A stretch of DNA of 47,775 nt, from contig CAWISG010000007.1 of the NCBI GenBank assembly GCA_963838735.1, positions 1 to 47,775 of the forward strand, in the 5' to 3' direction. A program made the position numbers and the translations under genes. How positions within the stretch are numbered: the first letter of the stretch is position 1; each line of letters starts with the position of its first letter. Shown one piece after another: positions 24,668 through 33,132 of this stretch. Under the pieces are notes generated by a model. The model did no database searches, was not told where the DNA came from, and worked only from the letters and a program-made list of their open reading frames with translations. Origin of the DNA: Parerythrobacter_A sp963838735 (GTDB lineage Bacteria; Pseudomonadota; Alphaproteobacteria; Sphingomonadales; Sphingomonadaceae).

Positions 24668-24937
24668 ATGACGCATAAATTCGCTCTCAAAACCGGTGCT
24701 TCGCTACTGATGCTCGCGACAGTGTCCGCCTGCGACAACAACAACGACATCATCGAGCCCGATCCGGTTGTAACTCCGGCACCCACGCCCACGCCCACAA
24801 CCGGCAGCTTCCAAAGCCAGTTCGGCAATGCGTTTGCGGCAATCTTCGACCGGGACGTAACGGAAGATCCGGTCGATCCGCAACAAGATGACGTACCACC
24901 CTTGGCGCCCGCGAGCGACCCGCTCGACAATACCTGA
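24668..24937 (+). CDS. Small lipoprotein, hypothetical
   Basis: 89 aa. A signal sequence ends in the lipobox VSAC at Cys22, followed by DNNNDIIEPD (Asp at +2 suggests inner-membrane retention under the classical rule, which is not reliable in all bacteria). The rest is Pro/Thr/Asp-rich and acidic with no recognised domain. GAGGGGAT lies just before ATG 24668. It starts 13 nt after the DUF4331 stop, so the two are co-transcribed and probably act together. Confidence 0.7.
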   Translation: MTHKFALKTGASLLMLATVSACDNNNDIIEPDPVVTPAPTPTPTTGSFQSQFGNAFAAIFDRDVTEDPVDPQQDDVPPLAPASDPLDNT

Positions 24938-24958
24938 CGCGCAATGGGTTGATCGATG

Positions 24959-25846
24959 TCACTGAGAGAGGGGCGGCACCTGAAGAGGAGCCGCCCCTCT
25001 CCATCGTTTCAGGGCGAGCACTTCTGGTCCCCCACCTTTGCTTCTGCGGTACAGCAGGCTGGTGAGGCGCTGGCGTGTGCCGCCTATCTTCACTTCCCCG
25101 CTGGCCCAGTAATAGCGCGACGTCAGGCCCGTTCCCGAGGGGGGCGACAGCCCAACGCTCATCAGATCACTGCGCGAAACCGTGCCTTGTCTTTCCCGTA
25201 GCGCCGCTACGCTTTGCGCGCTGCCCAGACTGCCAAGCATTACTACCAGCACCTCTTGTGAGGCAGTATTCAGATTGACGGGTGTCGGTTCGGGCAGAAC
25301 CGTCGCATAGGGTGCCAGGCTTCGGATCTGTTCGGGGGCCAGCCCCACTGCGGCCAGGTCGGACAGATCGTCCATATACCCTGCGGCACGCACATATTCC
25401 GCAATCCTGTCTACCGTTTCGACAGGCAATTCGGCGTTCGCTGCGATCGCGGCGAACCGCTGCCGGGTTCGGGCGTCCAGGCTGCGCAGATTGTTAAGAT
25501 TGAATTTCGCCTGAGCGTCGAACACCGCAAACGTGAACCGGCCCCCGTCGATGGCAGCGTCCCGGTCCGCGATACCAGCCCATTCCTCGTCCAGCCCGTC
25601 CGCCGCATTGTCCCGCGCCAGATCGCGTCGCAAGGCGGCAATCGCCGACAACTCGCCACCGCGCAATACGGCGTTGGCTTCGGCAGCCTGGCGCAGTCGT
25701 ATCGTCAGTTCGATATCGCTGTCATCACGGGCAATCATTACCGCCAGCAACGCTGTCGCGAGCATCACGATTACCAGAACGTTGATAAGGACCATGCCCG
25801 CTTCGCGTTCCGATGGGCGGGTGTGTTTCGATGGCGGTTTGGTCAT
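24959..25846 (-). CDS. gspK: Type II secretion minor pseudopilin GspK
   Basis: 295 aa. The prepilin cleavage region EREAGMVLINVLVIVMLATALL lacks the Glu+5 usual in other pseudopilins, as expected for GspK, which caps the pseudopilus tip. The large periplasmic domain has AKFNLNNLRSLD and VNLNTASQEVLVVMLGS, typical GspK helical-hairpin motifs. It overlaps gspJ by 4 nt. The final codons lie in a strong hairpin that may end the convergent transcript. Confidence 0.92.
   Translation of the reverse strand: MTKPPSKHTRPSEREAGMVLINVLVIVMLATALLAVMIARDDSDIELTIRLRQAAEANAVLRGGELSAIAALRRDLARDNAADGLDEEWAGIADRDAAIDGGRFTFAVFDAQAKFNLNNLRSLDARTRQRFAAIAANAELPVETVDRIAEYVRAAGYMDDLSDLAAVGLAPEQIRSLAPYATVLPEPTPVNLNTASQEVLVVMLGSLGSAQSVAALRERQGTVSRSDLMSVGLSPPSGTGLTSRYYWASGEVKIGGTRQRLTSLLYRRSKGGGPEVLALKRWRGAAPLQVPPLSQ
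24966..25001 (+). terminator. Strong 12-bp hairpin at the convergent junction, inside the 3' end of gspK
   Basis: GAGAGGGGCGGC at 24966-24977 and GCCGCCCCTCTC at 24990-25001 form a perfect 12-bp GC-rich stem with a 12-nt loop. It lies 28 nt after the lipoprotein stop, so it can end that rightward transcript, yet it is made from the last codons of the leftward gspK gene. No long T-run follows on either strand. Confidence 0.65.
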
Positions 25847-26373
25847 GTGGCGTCGGGCAGTTCCACGATCCGGCGCACAGGGCCGCCGGTTTCGTTGGGC
25901 CTGCGGATTAAGGAAAGCGTCAACTCGACCGCTTTGGGGCGCGAAGGATCCTGTTCGGTGAACGGCACATTCGTCCAGCCTCCTTCTTCCTTGTAGAACC
26001 GGAACGTCATGCCGTTGACGCCTTCGATAATCGGCAGTTCGGCTTCGCCGGTCTGGCGATACAGCGTCGCATCGGCGTAGCGGTAGATCACCGGATAATC
26101 GCCTGCGCTGCTATTGCGCATAAAAGCTATCGTGCCGCCGTCGATAAACGGCCCGGTAGAAACCTGGCTGATATCGGCCGTGATCAGGTGAAAGGCGCGC
26201 TGTATTTCGGCGAGACGTTCTCCGCGGCTTTCCGTGCGCTGTTGGACACCGATTACCGTTTCGACAAGTCCGACACCTGCCAGCGAAATCAAGGCAAACA
26301 GCAGCAGCGATACGAGCAGTTCAACGAGGGTAAAGCCTTCGTCCCGCGGTATTGTACTGGCCAAACGATCCAT
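25843..26373 (-). CDS. gspJ: Type II secretion minor pseudopilin GspJ
   Basis: 176 aa with type IV prepilin-like N-terminus RDEGFTLVELLVSLLLFALI, cleaved after Gly by GspO, Glu+5 present. The C-terminal region (VNGMTFRFYKEEGGWTN) fits the GspJ domain that forms the tip complex with GspI and GspK. I chose ATG 26373, which overlaps the stop of the upstream gene (ATGA); the frame is open upstream but the extension is not pilin-like. Confidence 0.9.
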   Translation of the reverse strand: MDRLASTIPRDEGFTLVELLVSLLLFALISLAGVGLVETVIGVQQRTESRGERLAEIQRAFHLITADISQVSTGPFIDGGTIAFMRNSSAGDYPVIYRYADATLYRQTGEAELPIIEGVNGMTFRFYKEEGGWTNVPFTEQDPSRPKAVELTLSLIRRPNETGGPVRRIVELPDAT

Positions 26374-27431
26374 CACGCCAGAGGAGCTACCTTGCGAACG
26401 CCGTTGGTCGTGATGTCCAGAATGGCCAGCTCGCGGGAGGCGCTGCCGTCTTCGCGAAAGCGAACCCGGCCGCACACGCCGTCGAAGCCGGTCGACGCGA
26501 GCACTGCTGGACGGTCGAGACCGCCGCCCATGCGCATGGTCCGGATCGCCGCCGAAGCATCGAAAGCAAGCGCGGCGATCAGTCCGGGCCGCGTTCCCAT
26601 GCGCTGTTCGAACATGCGTGAAAAGCGTGTGAATGCTTCGGGATCGGGCGCTGCCATCCAGGTGCCGGCAAGCTGTGCCAGAGCGTCAGGTGCCTCGTCG
26701 AGTTCAGGAAACGCCGCCAATGCCTGGATACCCTGGTCGCGCAGCGATGGCAGTACGCGCAACAGGCCGTCGGGGTCGCTCCACAAAACGGCATCTGGCA
26801 AACGGTCGGGAGAGTTGGCGATAACGTTCGGGATGGCCTCCAGCGCAATGTCATTCAGTTGCGTGACGGCAAGCCCGTGTGCCGCACTTTCGATAGCAGC
26901 GGCGTTACGCACCTGCTCCCCCCAACTCCCGGCTTCCGTACCGCCGCCAACCGCCACCCGGCGAATACCGCGGCTTGTCGCGTATTGCAGGATGTTCGCG
27001 ACCGTCTGGCGCGCCGTGATCCCCATTACGAATGCACCGCTTTCATGCAGGTTCATATCGTTGGTGAAGGTGATGATGGGCGTTTCGCCACGCATGGCTT
27101 GGACTACCGCAGGCACTTGGGTGCCGAGCAGCGGCCCAAGGATAATATCGACACCCCGCTTGCGCGCCGCGCTGGCGGCGTTTTGCGCGCCATCCGGCGT
27201 GCCGCCGGTATCGAATATTTCAATAGTCTTCGCGTCCTGCGCGCTTTGTGCGAGCATTGCGGCGCGTTCCATGCTACGTCCCAATGCCGCGTATGAACCG
27301 GTTTTCGGGACAAGCAGGCCGATGCGAAATCTGGATTTCGCACCCATGGCAGGCGATGTGAAGGAAGGCATCAAGGATGCAAGCAGGAATGGCGGCGCAT
27401 ATCGCAGCAGCCGACGTCGATTCAGATGCAC
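26373..27431 (-). CDS. Periplasmic ligand-binding protein (type 1 PBP / LpoA-like), Tat-type signal
   Basis: 352 aa. The core resembles the Leu/Ile/Val-binding-protein fold also used by penicillin-binding-protein activators (LpoA): FRIGLLVPKTGSYAALGRSMERAA, VDIILGPLLG, PIITFTNDMNLHESGAFVMG. The best start is GTG 27431 with GGAG about 9 nt upstream; it gives a signal peptide containing the twin-arginine-like NRRRLLRY and ending near SPAMGAKS. The longer open frame (to 27617) has no ribosome site. It is translationally coupled to gspJ, so it belongs to a gspJ-K unit. It might help open peptidoglycan for the secretion apparatus, or bind a ligand; this is inference. Confidence 0.75.
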   Translation of the reverse strand: MHLNRRRLLRYAPPFLLASLMPSFTSPAMGAKSRFRIGLLVPKTGSYAALGRSMERAAMLAQSAQDAKTIEIFDTGGTPDGAQNAASAARKRGVDIILGPLLGTQVPAVVQAMRGETPIITFTNDMNLHESGAFVMGITARQTVANILQYATSRGIRRVAVGGGTEAGSWGEQVRNAAAIESAAHGLAVTQLNDIALEAIPNVIANSPDRLPDAVLWSDPDGLLRVLPSLRDQGIQALAAFPELDEAPDALAQLAGTWMAAPDPEAFTRFSRMFEQRMGTRPGLIAALAFDASAAIRTMRMGGGLDRPAVLASTGFDGVCGRVRFREDGSASRELAILDITTNGVRKVAPLA

Positions 27432-28139
27432 GGCAAAATTCTCCTGTCGTGCCGCATAGATCGCAGCATCTTCCAACGATTCTCGCAGTGGTTGCTGCAA
27501 TATCATACTTGGTCGGATTAATCGCCATGCTTCCGGCATCGGTGTTCGTGGAAGAGAATGAACGGCTTCAGGTGGGCGGAACGATTTGGTCCGGCGAGAG
27601 CGTGCTCGATGGCGCAATACGGGTCGAATGGAGCTTTTCGCCCCTGACCACCCTTGCGCAGTTTGCTTGGAGCGCAGACTGGCACATAACCGGCGCGGCG
27701 AACGATCTGACGGGACGTGTCACGCAAGCGGGCGAACAGCTTCAGCTTGCGAACATATCGGGCCAGACGGACGGTGTCTTGATTGATACGATGTTCCCCA
27801 ACCTGCCGCTATCGTGCGATTTTACCGCTGACCTCGCAGTCGAAAGCCTTTTTCTGGGCGGCGAGGGTCAGAAGGGTGTGGGCAATTTGCGTCACAGGTC
27901 CGGTTTCATGCGCCGCCAAGGGGCTTGCGGCCTTGCCCGTGGAATTACCGGCGCTGGAAGGTTCGCTGGTGCCGACGCCCGATGGTACGAGCGGTGCCTT
28001 GACTGCGGCCGCGCAGAACGAACGGTTGGTGGAAATGCGGCTCTCGCCGGACGGGCGACTGAGCATATGGCCGACCCAACAGGCGACGGCTCGGCTTCCG
28101 CTGTTGCGCGGAGAACGCTTCGATACCGTGGTGGAATAA
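27377..28139 (+). pseudogene. gspN: Type II secretion protein GspN, interrupted by an apparent +1 frameshift
   Basis: The first part reads in one frame: one membrane helix (LPTILAVVAAISYLVGLIAML), GGTIWSGESVLDGAIRVEW and LAVESLFLGGEGQKGVGN, matching GspN. From about 27885-27890 the GspN-like sequence continues in the next frame (VTGPVSCAAKGLAALPVELP, SPDGRLSIW) to TAA 28137-28139. The switch needs one surplus base (or two missing), likely in GGCAATTTGC at 27881-27890. The uncorrected first frame runs on into nonsense past 28139. GspN is not essential in all systems. It may be a real mutation or a sequencing error. Start ATG 27377 has AAGGAAGG upstream; GTG 27449 is an alternative. The 5' end overlaps the divergent gene. 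Confidence 0.75.
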
Positions 28140-28161
28140 GCGTACGGCCACAGGCGGCAGA

Positions 28162-29406
28162 TCAGGATATGGCCAAGTCGTTCAGGCCGATAATGGGCAT
28201 CAGGATCGCCATGACCATCAGCAATACCATGCCACCCATTGCCAACAGCACCATCGGTTCGACCAGCGACACCAGCACCTGAAGCTGCGCCTCCACTTCC
28301 CGATCGAGTTCGCCTGACGCGCGTTCCAGGGCTGGGCCAAGCTTCCCGCTCGCCTCACCGCTGGCGACGATCGCCGTCAGCATGCCGGGCAGAACAGCCG
28401 CCTCCCGCATGGACCGGCTGACGCTATCCCCTTCGCGCACCCGCGCCGCGACCTCTTCCATCCTTTTGCGCACGTGACGGTTCGGGACGACAGCGGCTGC
28501 TGCATTCAGGGCATCGAGCAAGGGAACGGCGCTTTGCACTAATGTCGCCAGCGTTGCCGAAAAACGCGCTGCGTTCAGTTTCCGCGAAAAGCGCGCGAAG
28601 GGTTCGCGCGTCGCCAGCGCCTTGTCGAACGCCAGCCTGCGTTCCGGCTTCGCCAGTTCACGACGCCCAAGCACGAACCCAACGGCCAGCATCGCCAGAA
28701 CGACGAGACCATAGCTGTTTACAAAATTGCTGAATGTGATGAGCGCCCGCGTCAGCAACGGCAGATCGGCCCCGCGTGAGACGAACACGCGCACGATATC
28801 GGGTACGACATATACCATCATCAGCACCATCATCAGGACGGAGATGGTTGCCAGCAAAGCGGGATAGAGCAGTGCAAGCTTCAACTTCCGCCCCGCAACA
28901 TTGCGCGACTCCACGAAGTCGGCAAGATAGGCAAGCACCTCACCGAGCCGCCCGGATTGCTCGCCGGCATGGATGGACGCGACGTAGTAATCCGGGAAAA
29001 CTGCCGGATGGCGCGCCAATCCACGCGCAAGGCTTGCGCCCTCCAACACCTGGCTCCGCACGTCCAGCAAGATGCCGTCCAGCCGCGCGCCTTCGTTCTG
29101 GCCTGCAACGAGGCGCAAGGCATCTTCGATGCGAACATCGCTACCGACCAGCGTGGAGAGCTGGCGCGTGGCAACCGAGAGATGCTGTGCCGAAACGGCC
29201 CGTCGGCGAAATCGCTGCGACCAGTTGCGCTGTGCGCTGGTATCGGATGTGCTCGCTATCTCTCTGGAATGTGCGGGATCGACCGCGATCGGCAGCAAGG
29301 CCCGGTCGCGTAGCGCGTAGCGTGCAGCGGTAAGGTTGCCGGCCTCGATAACGCCCTTCTGTGTACGCCCGACGGTATCGAGGGCCCGATATGAAAAGGC
29401 AGGCAT
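28162..29406 (-). CDS. gspF: Type II secretion inner-membrane platform protein GspF
   Basis: 414 aa. Starts MPAFSYRALDTVGRTQKGVIEA, the classic GspF N-terminus, followed by two T2SSF domains (STLVGSDVRIEDALRLVAG with IHAGEQSGRLGEVL, and ATLVQSAVPLLDALNAAA with VASGEASGKLGPALE) and three membrane helices. It couples the GspE ATPase to the pseudopilus. ATG 29406 lies 1 nt from the gspE stop; upstream in-frame codons belong to the gspE region. Confidence 0.95.
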   Translation of the reverse strand: MPAFSYRALDTVGRTQKGVIEAGNLTAARYALRDRALLPIAVDPAHSREIASTSDTSAQRNWSQRFRRRAVSAQHLSVATRQLSTLVGSDVRIEDALRLVAGQNEGARLDGILLDVRSQVLEGASLARGLARHPAVFPDYYVASIHAGEQSGRLGEVLAYLADFVESRNVAGRKLKLALLYPALLATISVLMMVLMMVYVVPDIVRVFVSRGADLPLLTRALITFSNFVNSYGLVVLAMLAVGFVLGRRELAKPERRLAFDKALATREPFARFSRKLNAARFSATLATLVQSAVPLLDALNAAAAVVPNRHVRKRMEEVAARVREGDSVSRSMREAAVLPGMLTAIVASGEASGKLGPALERASGELDREVEAQLQVLVSLVEPMVLLAMGGMVLLMVMAILMPIIGLNDLAIS

Positions 29407-29407
29407 G

Positions 29408-30973
29408 TCAGCTCTCGTCCCGCACAACCCGTGCGACTTCGGCGATACTTGTCGCGCCTTCGCGAATCTTGGCGATGCCGTCATCCAGCAATGACGGCCC
29501 CAGCGATCGTGCGTGCCGTTCCAGTTCGGCTTCCGACGCACCGTCGTGAATAAGCGATTCCATTTCTGCGTCGACATTGACGACTTCATGGATGCCGGTT
29601 CGCCCGCGATACCCGTCACCATGACACGCATCGCAACCAACCGGTTTCCAGACGGGTTCCCCTGTCTCGATCGCCCCGTCGAGCATCGCGACATCGGCTG
29701 CAGTGGCTCGCACCTCTTCCCGGCAATTGGGGCACAGCCTGCGTACCAGCCGTTGTGCCAGCAAACCGATCACCATCGGTGCCAGCAGGTAACGCTCCAC
29801 TCCGATGTCGATAAGACGGGTGATGCTGCCGATCGCGGAATTGGTGTGCAGCGTCGATAGCACGAGATGGCCGGTCATGCTGGCGCGTACGGCGACCTCG
29901 GCAGTTTCCCCGTCGCGGATTTCGCCGACCATGATGATGTCGGGATCCTGTCGCAATATCGCCCGCAAGCCACGGGCAAAGCTCATGTCCGTGCGATGGT
30001 TCACCTGGGTCTGCGCGATACCTTCCAGCTCGTATTCGATGGGGTCTTCCACCGTCATGATATTCGAAACGCGGTCGTTCACGCGCGTAATCGCAGCGTA
30101 GAGCGTGGTCGTCTTGCCGGAGCCGGTAGGGCCGCTGACCAGTATCATGCCGTTCGGGCGGCGCAGGAGTTGATCGAGCAGGGCGGTGTTGCGTGCCGTC
30201 ATGCCCAATCCGGTAAGGTCGAGTTCCAAAGAGCCACGGTCAAGCAGACGCATGACCACACGCTCGCCATGTTGGGTCGGGATGGTCGAAACGCGCACGT
30301 CCACTTCGTGCCCGCCGACCCGTAGGGTTACGCGCCCATCCTGCGGAATGCGCTTCTCGGCAATGTCGAGACGTGCCATGACCTTGATACGGCTTACCAG
30401 CAGCGGCGCCAGCGCACGCTTTGGTTCGATCATGTCGCGTAGTACACCATCGACACGGAAACGCACGATCAGGCGGCGTTCCTGCGTTTCGATATGTATG
30501 TCGGAGGCACCCTCCTTAATCGCCTGCAACAGCAACGCGTTAATGAGGCGAATCACCGGCGAATCATCGCGATTGTCGAGCAGGTCGTCCACTTCTGCGG
30601 CGCTGTCCGCAAGACTGGCAAGATCGACATCCTCTCCGGTCGCCAGATCGGCGGCGATGCCTGAACTTTCACGATACAGCGTCTGCAGCGCGTCGGCGAA
30701 CTCCGCGTCTGCCACCATGCGCCAGACGATCTTGCCAAACAGGCGCTGGACTTCGAGCAGGGCCGCAAGTTCGGCATCGGCACGGTGAATGCAAACCGGT
30801 TCACCTTGCTCATGGACGACCAGCACACCGCCTTCACGGGCGAAGCTGTAACCCAACTCGATCGGACGGTATGCAGCTACGCCCTCACCGGGCATGTCCG
30901 GCTGCAACTGTGGGGCTCGTCCATCGGACGTGTAACCGGGTTCGGAAACCGGACGTATTGCGGTTTGGCTCAT
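29408..30973 (-). CDS. gspE: Type II secretion ATPase GspE
   Basis: 521 aa. Cytoplasmic hexameric ATPase that drives pseudopilus assembly. Walker A GPTGSGKTTT, Asp box MTVEDPIEYELEGI, Walker B DPDIIMVGEIRD, His box STLHTNSA, and a zinc region with CPNC and CDAC. The N-terminal domain (residues 1-~130) would contact GspL. It overlaps gspM by 4 nt in the leftward gspL-M-E-F unit. Confidence 0.96.
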   Translation of the reverse strand: MSQTAIRPVSEPGYTSDGRAPQLQPDMPGEGVAAYRPIELGYSFAREGGVLVVHEQGEPVCIHRADAELAALLEVQRLFGKIVWRMVADAEFADALQTLYRESSGIAADLATGEDVDLASLADSAAEVDDLLDNRDDSPVIRLINALLLQAIKEGASDIHIETQERRLIVRFRVDGVLRDMIEPKRALAPLLVSRIKVMARLDIAEKRIPQDGRVTLRVGGHEVDVRVSTIPTQHGERVVMRLLDRGSLELDLTGLGMTARNTALLDQLLRRPNGMILVSGPTGSGKTTTLYAAITRVNDRVSNIMTVEDPIEYELEGIAQTQVNHRTDMSFARGLRAILRQDPDIIMVGEIRDGETAEVAVRASMTGHLVLSTLHTNSAIGSITRLIDIGVERYLLAPMVIGLLAQRLVRRLCPNCREEVRATAADVAMLDGAIETGEPVWKPVGCDACHGDGYRGRTGIHEVVNVDAEMESLIHDGASEAELERHARSLGPSLLDDGIAKIREGATSIAEVARVVRDES

Positions 30974-31470
30974 TCGCCCAGAACCAGCTCGGCAGTGACT
31001 AGCCCAGGCGCGCCCTGCCCCGAAAGCTGCAGGCTTTTCAGGCGCAAATTGCTCGTCGCCTCGACATCGGCAATCCAGGTCATCACCGTATCGAAAGGGG
31101 CGTCTTGTAATGAAACCTGTATGTTGGACCCTACCGGAACGGTGCGGAGCAATGGCAATTGCGCTGCCGCAGCAGAATCGGTTACTATGGCCGATGCCGT
31201 CCCGGTGCGGACAGTGCCAAGCCGGGTCAGGTCGCTGCCGCTTCGCAAACGCGCTTCGAGCAGTGCAGCGCTACGAATATCGGCGCGCGCTTCTGCACGC
31301 GCATCACGCAGCGGCATCAGGACCAGAAGCAGCAATGCAAGAATCCCGGCCGCTGCCAGGCATCCTAGCAGAACCTGTTCGCGCAGGGTGCGTTCGTTCC
31401 ACCAGCCCTGGGCACGCGTCCAGTAAGGAGCCAGCGCTTCCAGATCGAAACGGTCGAAACCCTGCGCCAT
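30970..31470 (-). CDS. gspM: Type II secretion protein GspM
   Basis: 166 aa. Short cytoplasmic N-terminus (LAPYWTRAQGWWNERTLREQ), one membrane helix (VLLGCLAAAGILALLLLVL), then a periplasmic ferredoxin-like domain (SNIQVSLQDAPFDTVMTWIADVEA), the usual GspM layout. It partners GspL in the inner-membrane platform. ATG 31470 directly follows the gspL stop; the frame open upstream lies inside gspL and is not used. Confidence 0.88.
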   Translation of the reverse strand: MAQGFDRFDLEALAPYWTRAQGWWNERTLREQVLLGCLAAAGILALLLLVLMPLRDARAEARADIRSAALLEARLRSGSDLTRLGTVRTGTASAIVTDSAAAAQLPLLRTVPVGSNIQVSLQDAPFDTVMTWIADVEATSNLRLKSLQLSGQGAPGLVTAELVLGE

Positions 31471-31472
31471 CT

Positions 31473-32621
31473 TCACGGTGCCGTTACCACAAAACTCGTC
31501 ACCGGCCGCGGTTGCGCGGTGTCGACCGGCCCCCGCCTCACATTCAGACCCGCTTCGCGCAATGCGGCATTGGCCTGCTGCAATCCGGCAATCTGGTCGC
31601 TTTCCAGCGCGATCGTCATGCTGTCGCCCGTACTGTCGAAATCGACAGCACGCCATGCTACCGGCGTATCCAGCCCGCCGATAACTGCCCCGGTTCGCAG
31701 CAACAGGGGGATGAATACGCCGGGCGGGGCGGCTGTGCCCCTGGGCGTGATCGAAGCGACCGACGCCGAAAGGTCCGGACCGATCTGAAAGCCGGGTTGC
31801 AGGTTCTGTGCAAGCGTCCGCACTTCCGCTTCGCGCTCCCGCGCAACGGATTGCAATACCATCGTGTCGGCAATCGCAATGCCGGCATGTGCGGTGGCGC
31901 CTGCCGCCGCGATGATCGCGATACGTTTCCAGAGCGGGTTCATCGGGCGCCGCGGTGCGGCGTACGGGCCCTGCCGCAGATCGAGCGCAGGATGGACCAG
32001 GCGTTCAGCTAGCGGCCCGGCCATCAGATCGACACTTGCCGCCTGCATGGCGGCTGGCAGCGGATCGCCATAGGCTACGCATTCCGGTTCGCCCGCAACA
32101 CGCCACCCGCCTTCGAGCAGGGCCGGCGGCATTGCCGAACCGGTGCCATCTGGCAACCGGACGAGGGCGCGTTCGTGCGTCAGATCGACCGACCAGCGCC
32201 CGTCCGCGGGCCGTGGCAGAGCAAGCGCATCGGGCATGATGGAAGCGTGAGGCAGATTGGCGGCTTCGACCCGCAATACCCACTGGCGCATCAGGTCATG
32301 CCTGACAATTCCGACAAGATACGTATCGGCGGCAATCATTTCACCCAGCGCGACATGCACCTCGTCGAGCGGTTCGGCAATCTTCCCTTCAACTGCAAAC
32401 GGCAGCGCTGCGCGACGTTTCGAAATGCTGGTGATCGGGGGAAGCTGTACCGCGAGTACCAGCACATCCTCGCTCGGTACAAGCACCACTGCCGGGCCTT
32501 CGTCGAAATCCTTGATACTGGACAGCCGGTCGCCGTCGAGCGACCAAATACCGCTGGAATTGCGGTTCGCCCCGGCGGCCAGAGATTGGCCCATGGGCAA
32601 GTTGTCTGTTGGATTCCCCAT
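31473..32621 (-). CDS. gspL: Type II secretion protein GspL
   Basis: 382 aa. The cytoplasmic actin-like domain shows VLVPSEDVLVLAVQLPPI and KRRAALPFAVEGKIAEPLDEVHVAL, hallmarks of GspL. A membrane helix follows at IAIIAAAGATAHAGIAIADTM, then a periplasmic domain (RAVDFDSTGDSMTIALES). It recruits GspE to the membrane. First gene of gspL-M-E-F. Its ATG 32621 is only 22 bp from the divergent gspG start; ATG 32594 is a possible alternative. Confidence 0.9.
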   Translation of the reverse strand: MGNPTDNLPMGQSLAAGANRNSSGIWSLDGDRLSSIKDFDEGPAVVLVPSEDVLVLAVQLPPITSISKRRAALPFAVEGKIAEPLDEVHVALGEMIAADTYLVGIVRHDLMRQWVLRVEAANLPHASIMPDALALPRPADGRWSVDLTHERALVRLPDGTGSAMPPALLEGGWRVAGEPECVAYGDPLPAAMQAASVDLMAGPLAERLVHPALDLRQGPYAAPRRPMNPLWKRIAIIAAAGATAHAGIAIADTMVLQSVAREREAEVRTLAQNLQPGFQIGPDLSASVASITPRGTAAPPGVFIPLLLRTGAVIGGLDTPVAWRAVDFDSTGDSMTIALESDQIAGLQQANAALREAGLNVRRGPVDTAQPRPVTSFVVTAP

Positions 32622-32625
32622 ACCG

Positions 32626-32640
32626 GCCTATATAGTAGGC
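32626..32640. promoter_or_regulatory. Inverted repeat GCCTA-TATAG-TAGGC in the 22-bp gspL/gspG junction
   Basis: A perfect 5-bp dyad (32626-32630 and 32636-32640) fills most of the gap between the divergent gspL and gspG starts. The gap is too short for two full promoters, so promoters must overlap coding sequence. The dyad could be a shared operator. Neither gene has a strong ribosome site. Confidence 0.4.
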
Positions 32641-32643
32641 GCT

Positions 32644-33123
32644 ATGTCTATTGGTCGAAAGCCATTTTTGCCTGCAGCAGCGCAGGATCGCTTGAAAACG
32701 ACGGTTGTTCATCGCGATTCTGGACTGACTCTGATCGAGATCCTGGTGGTGCTGGCGATTATCGCAGTGATGGCATATCTCATCGTGCCTAATGTCATCG
32801 GTCGGCCGGACCAAGCACGTGTTACTGTGGCACAGACGGACTTGCGCACGATGTCGGCCGCCCTCAAGATGTACCGTCTCGACAACGGCGACTACCCCAC
32901 CGGCGAGCAGGGGCTTCGCGCTTTGGTGGAACGCCCGACGGCTGGCACCGCGCCGATGAACTGGGCGCCCAATGGTTACCTCGCCGAGTTGCCGCAGGAT
33001 CCCTGGGGCCGGCCCTATGCCTATACCGCGAACGGGGGAGGCTTCGAAATTATATCGCTGGGCAAGGATGGCGCGGCAGGCGGCGAAGGCGTGGACGCCG
33101 ATATCGTCGTATCGGGTCGATGA
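32644..33123 (+). CDS. gspG: Type II secretion major pseudopilin GspG
   Basis: 159 aa. Prepilin region HRDSGLTLIEILVVLAIIAVMAYL with Glu+5, then the conserved LKMYRLDNGDYPTGEQGLRAL and LPQDPWGRPYAYTANGGGFEIISLGKDG (calcium-site loop) of GspG. The leader before the cleavage site is long (~28 residues). GspG polymerises into the pseudopilus. It heads the rightward gspG-H-I-C-D unit. Confidence 0.96.
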   Translation: MSIGRKPFLPAAAQDRLKTTVVHRDSGLTLIEILVVLAIIAVMAYLIVPNVIGRPDQARVTVAQTDLRTMSAALKMYRLDNGDYPTGEQGLRALVERPTAGTAPMNWAPNGYLAELPQDPWGRPYAYTANGGGFEIISLGKDGAAGGEGVDADIVVSGR

Positions 33124-33132
33124 CGTCGTGCG

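Noticed and set aside
26188..27459. 423-aa plus-strand frame opposite gspJ and the binding-protein gene
   Set aside because: Antisense shadow, Arg/Ser/Pro-rich, no domain.
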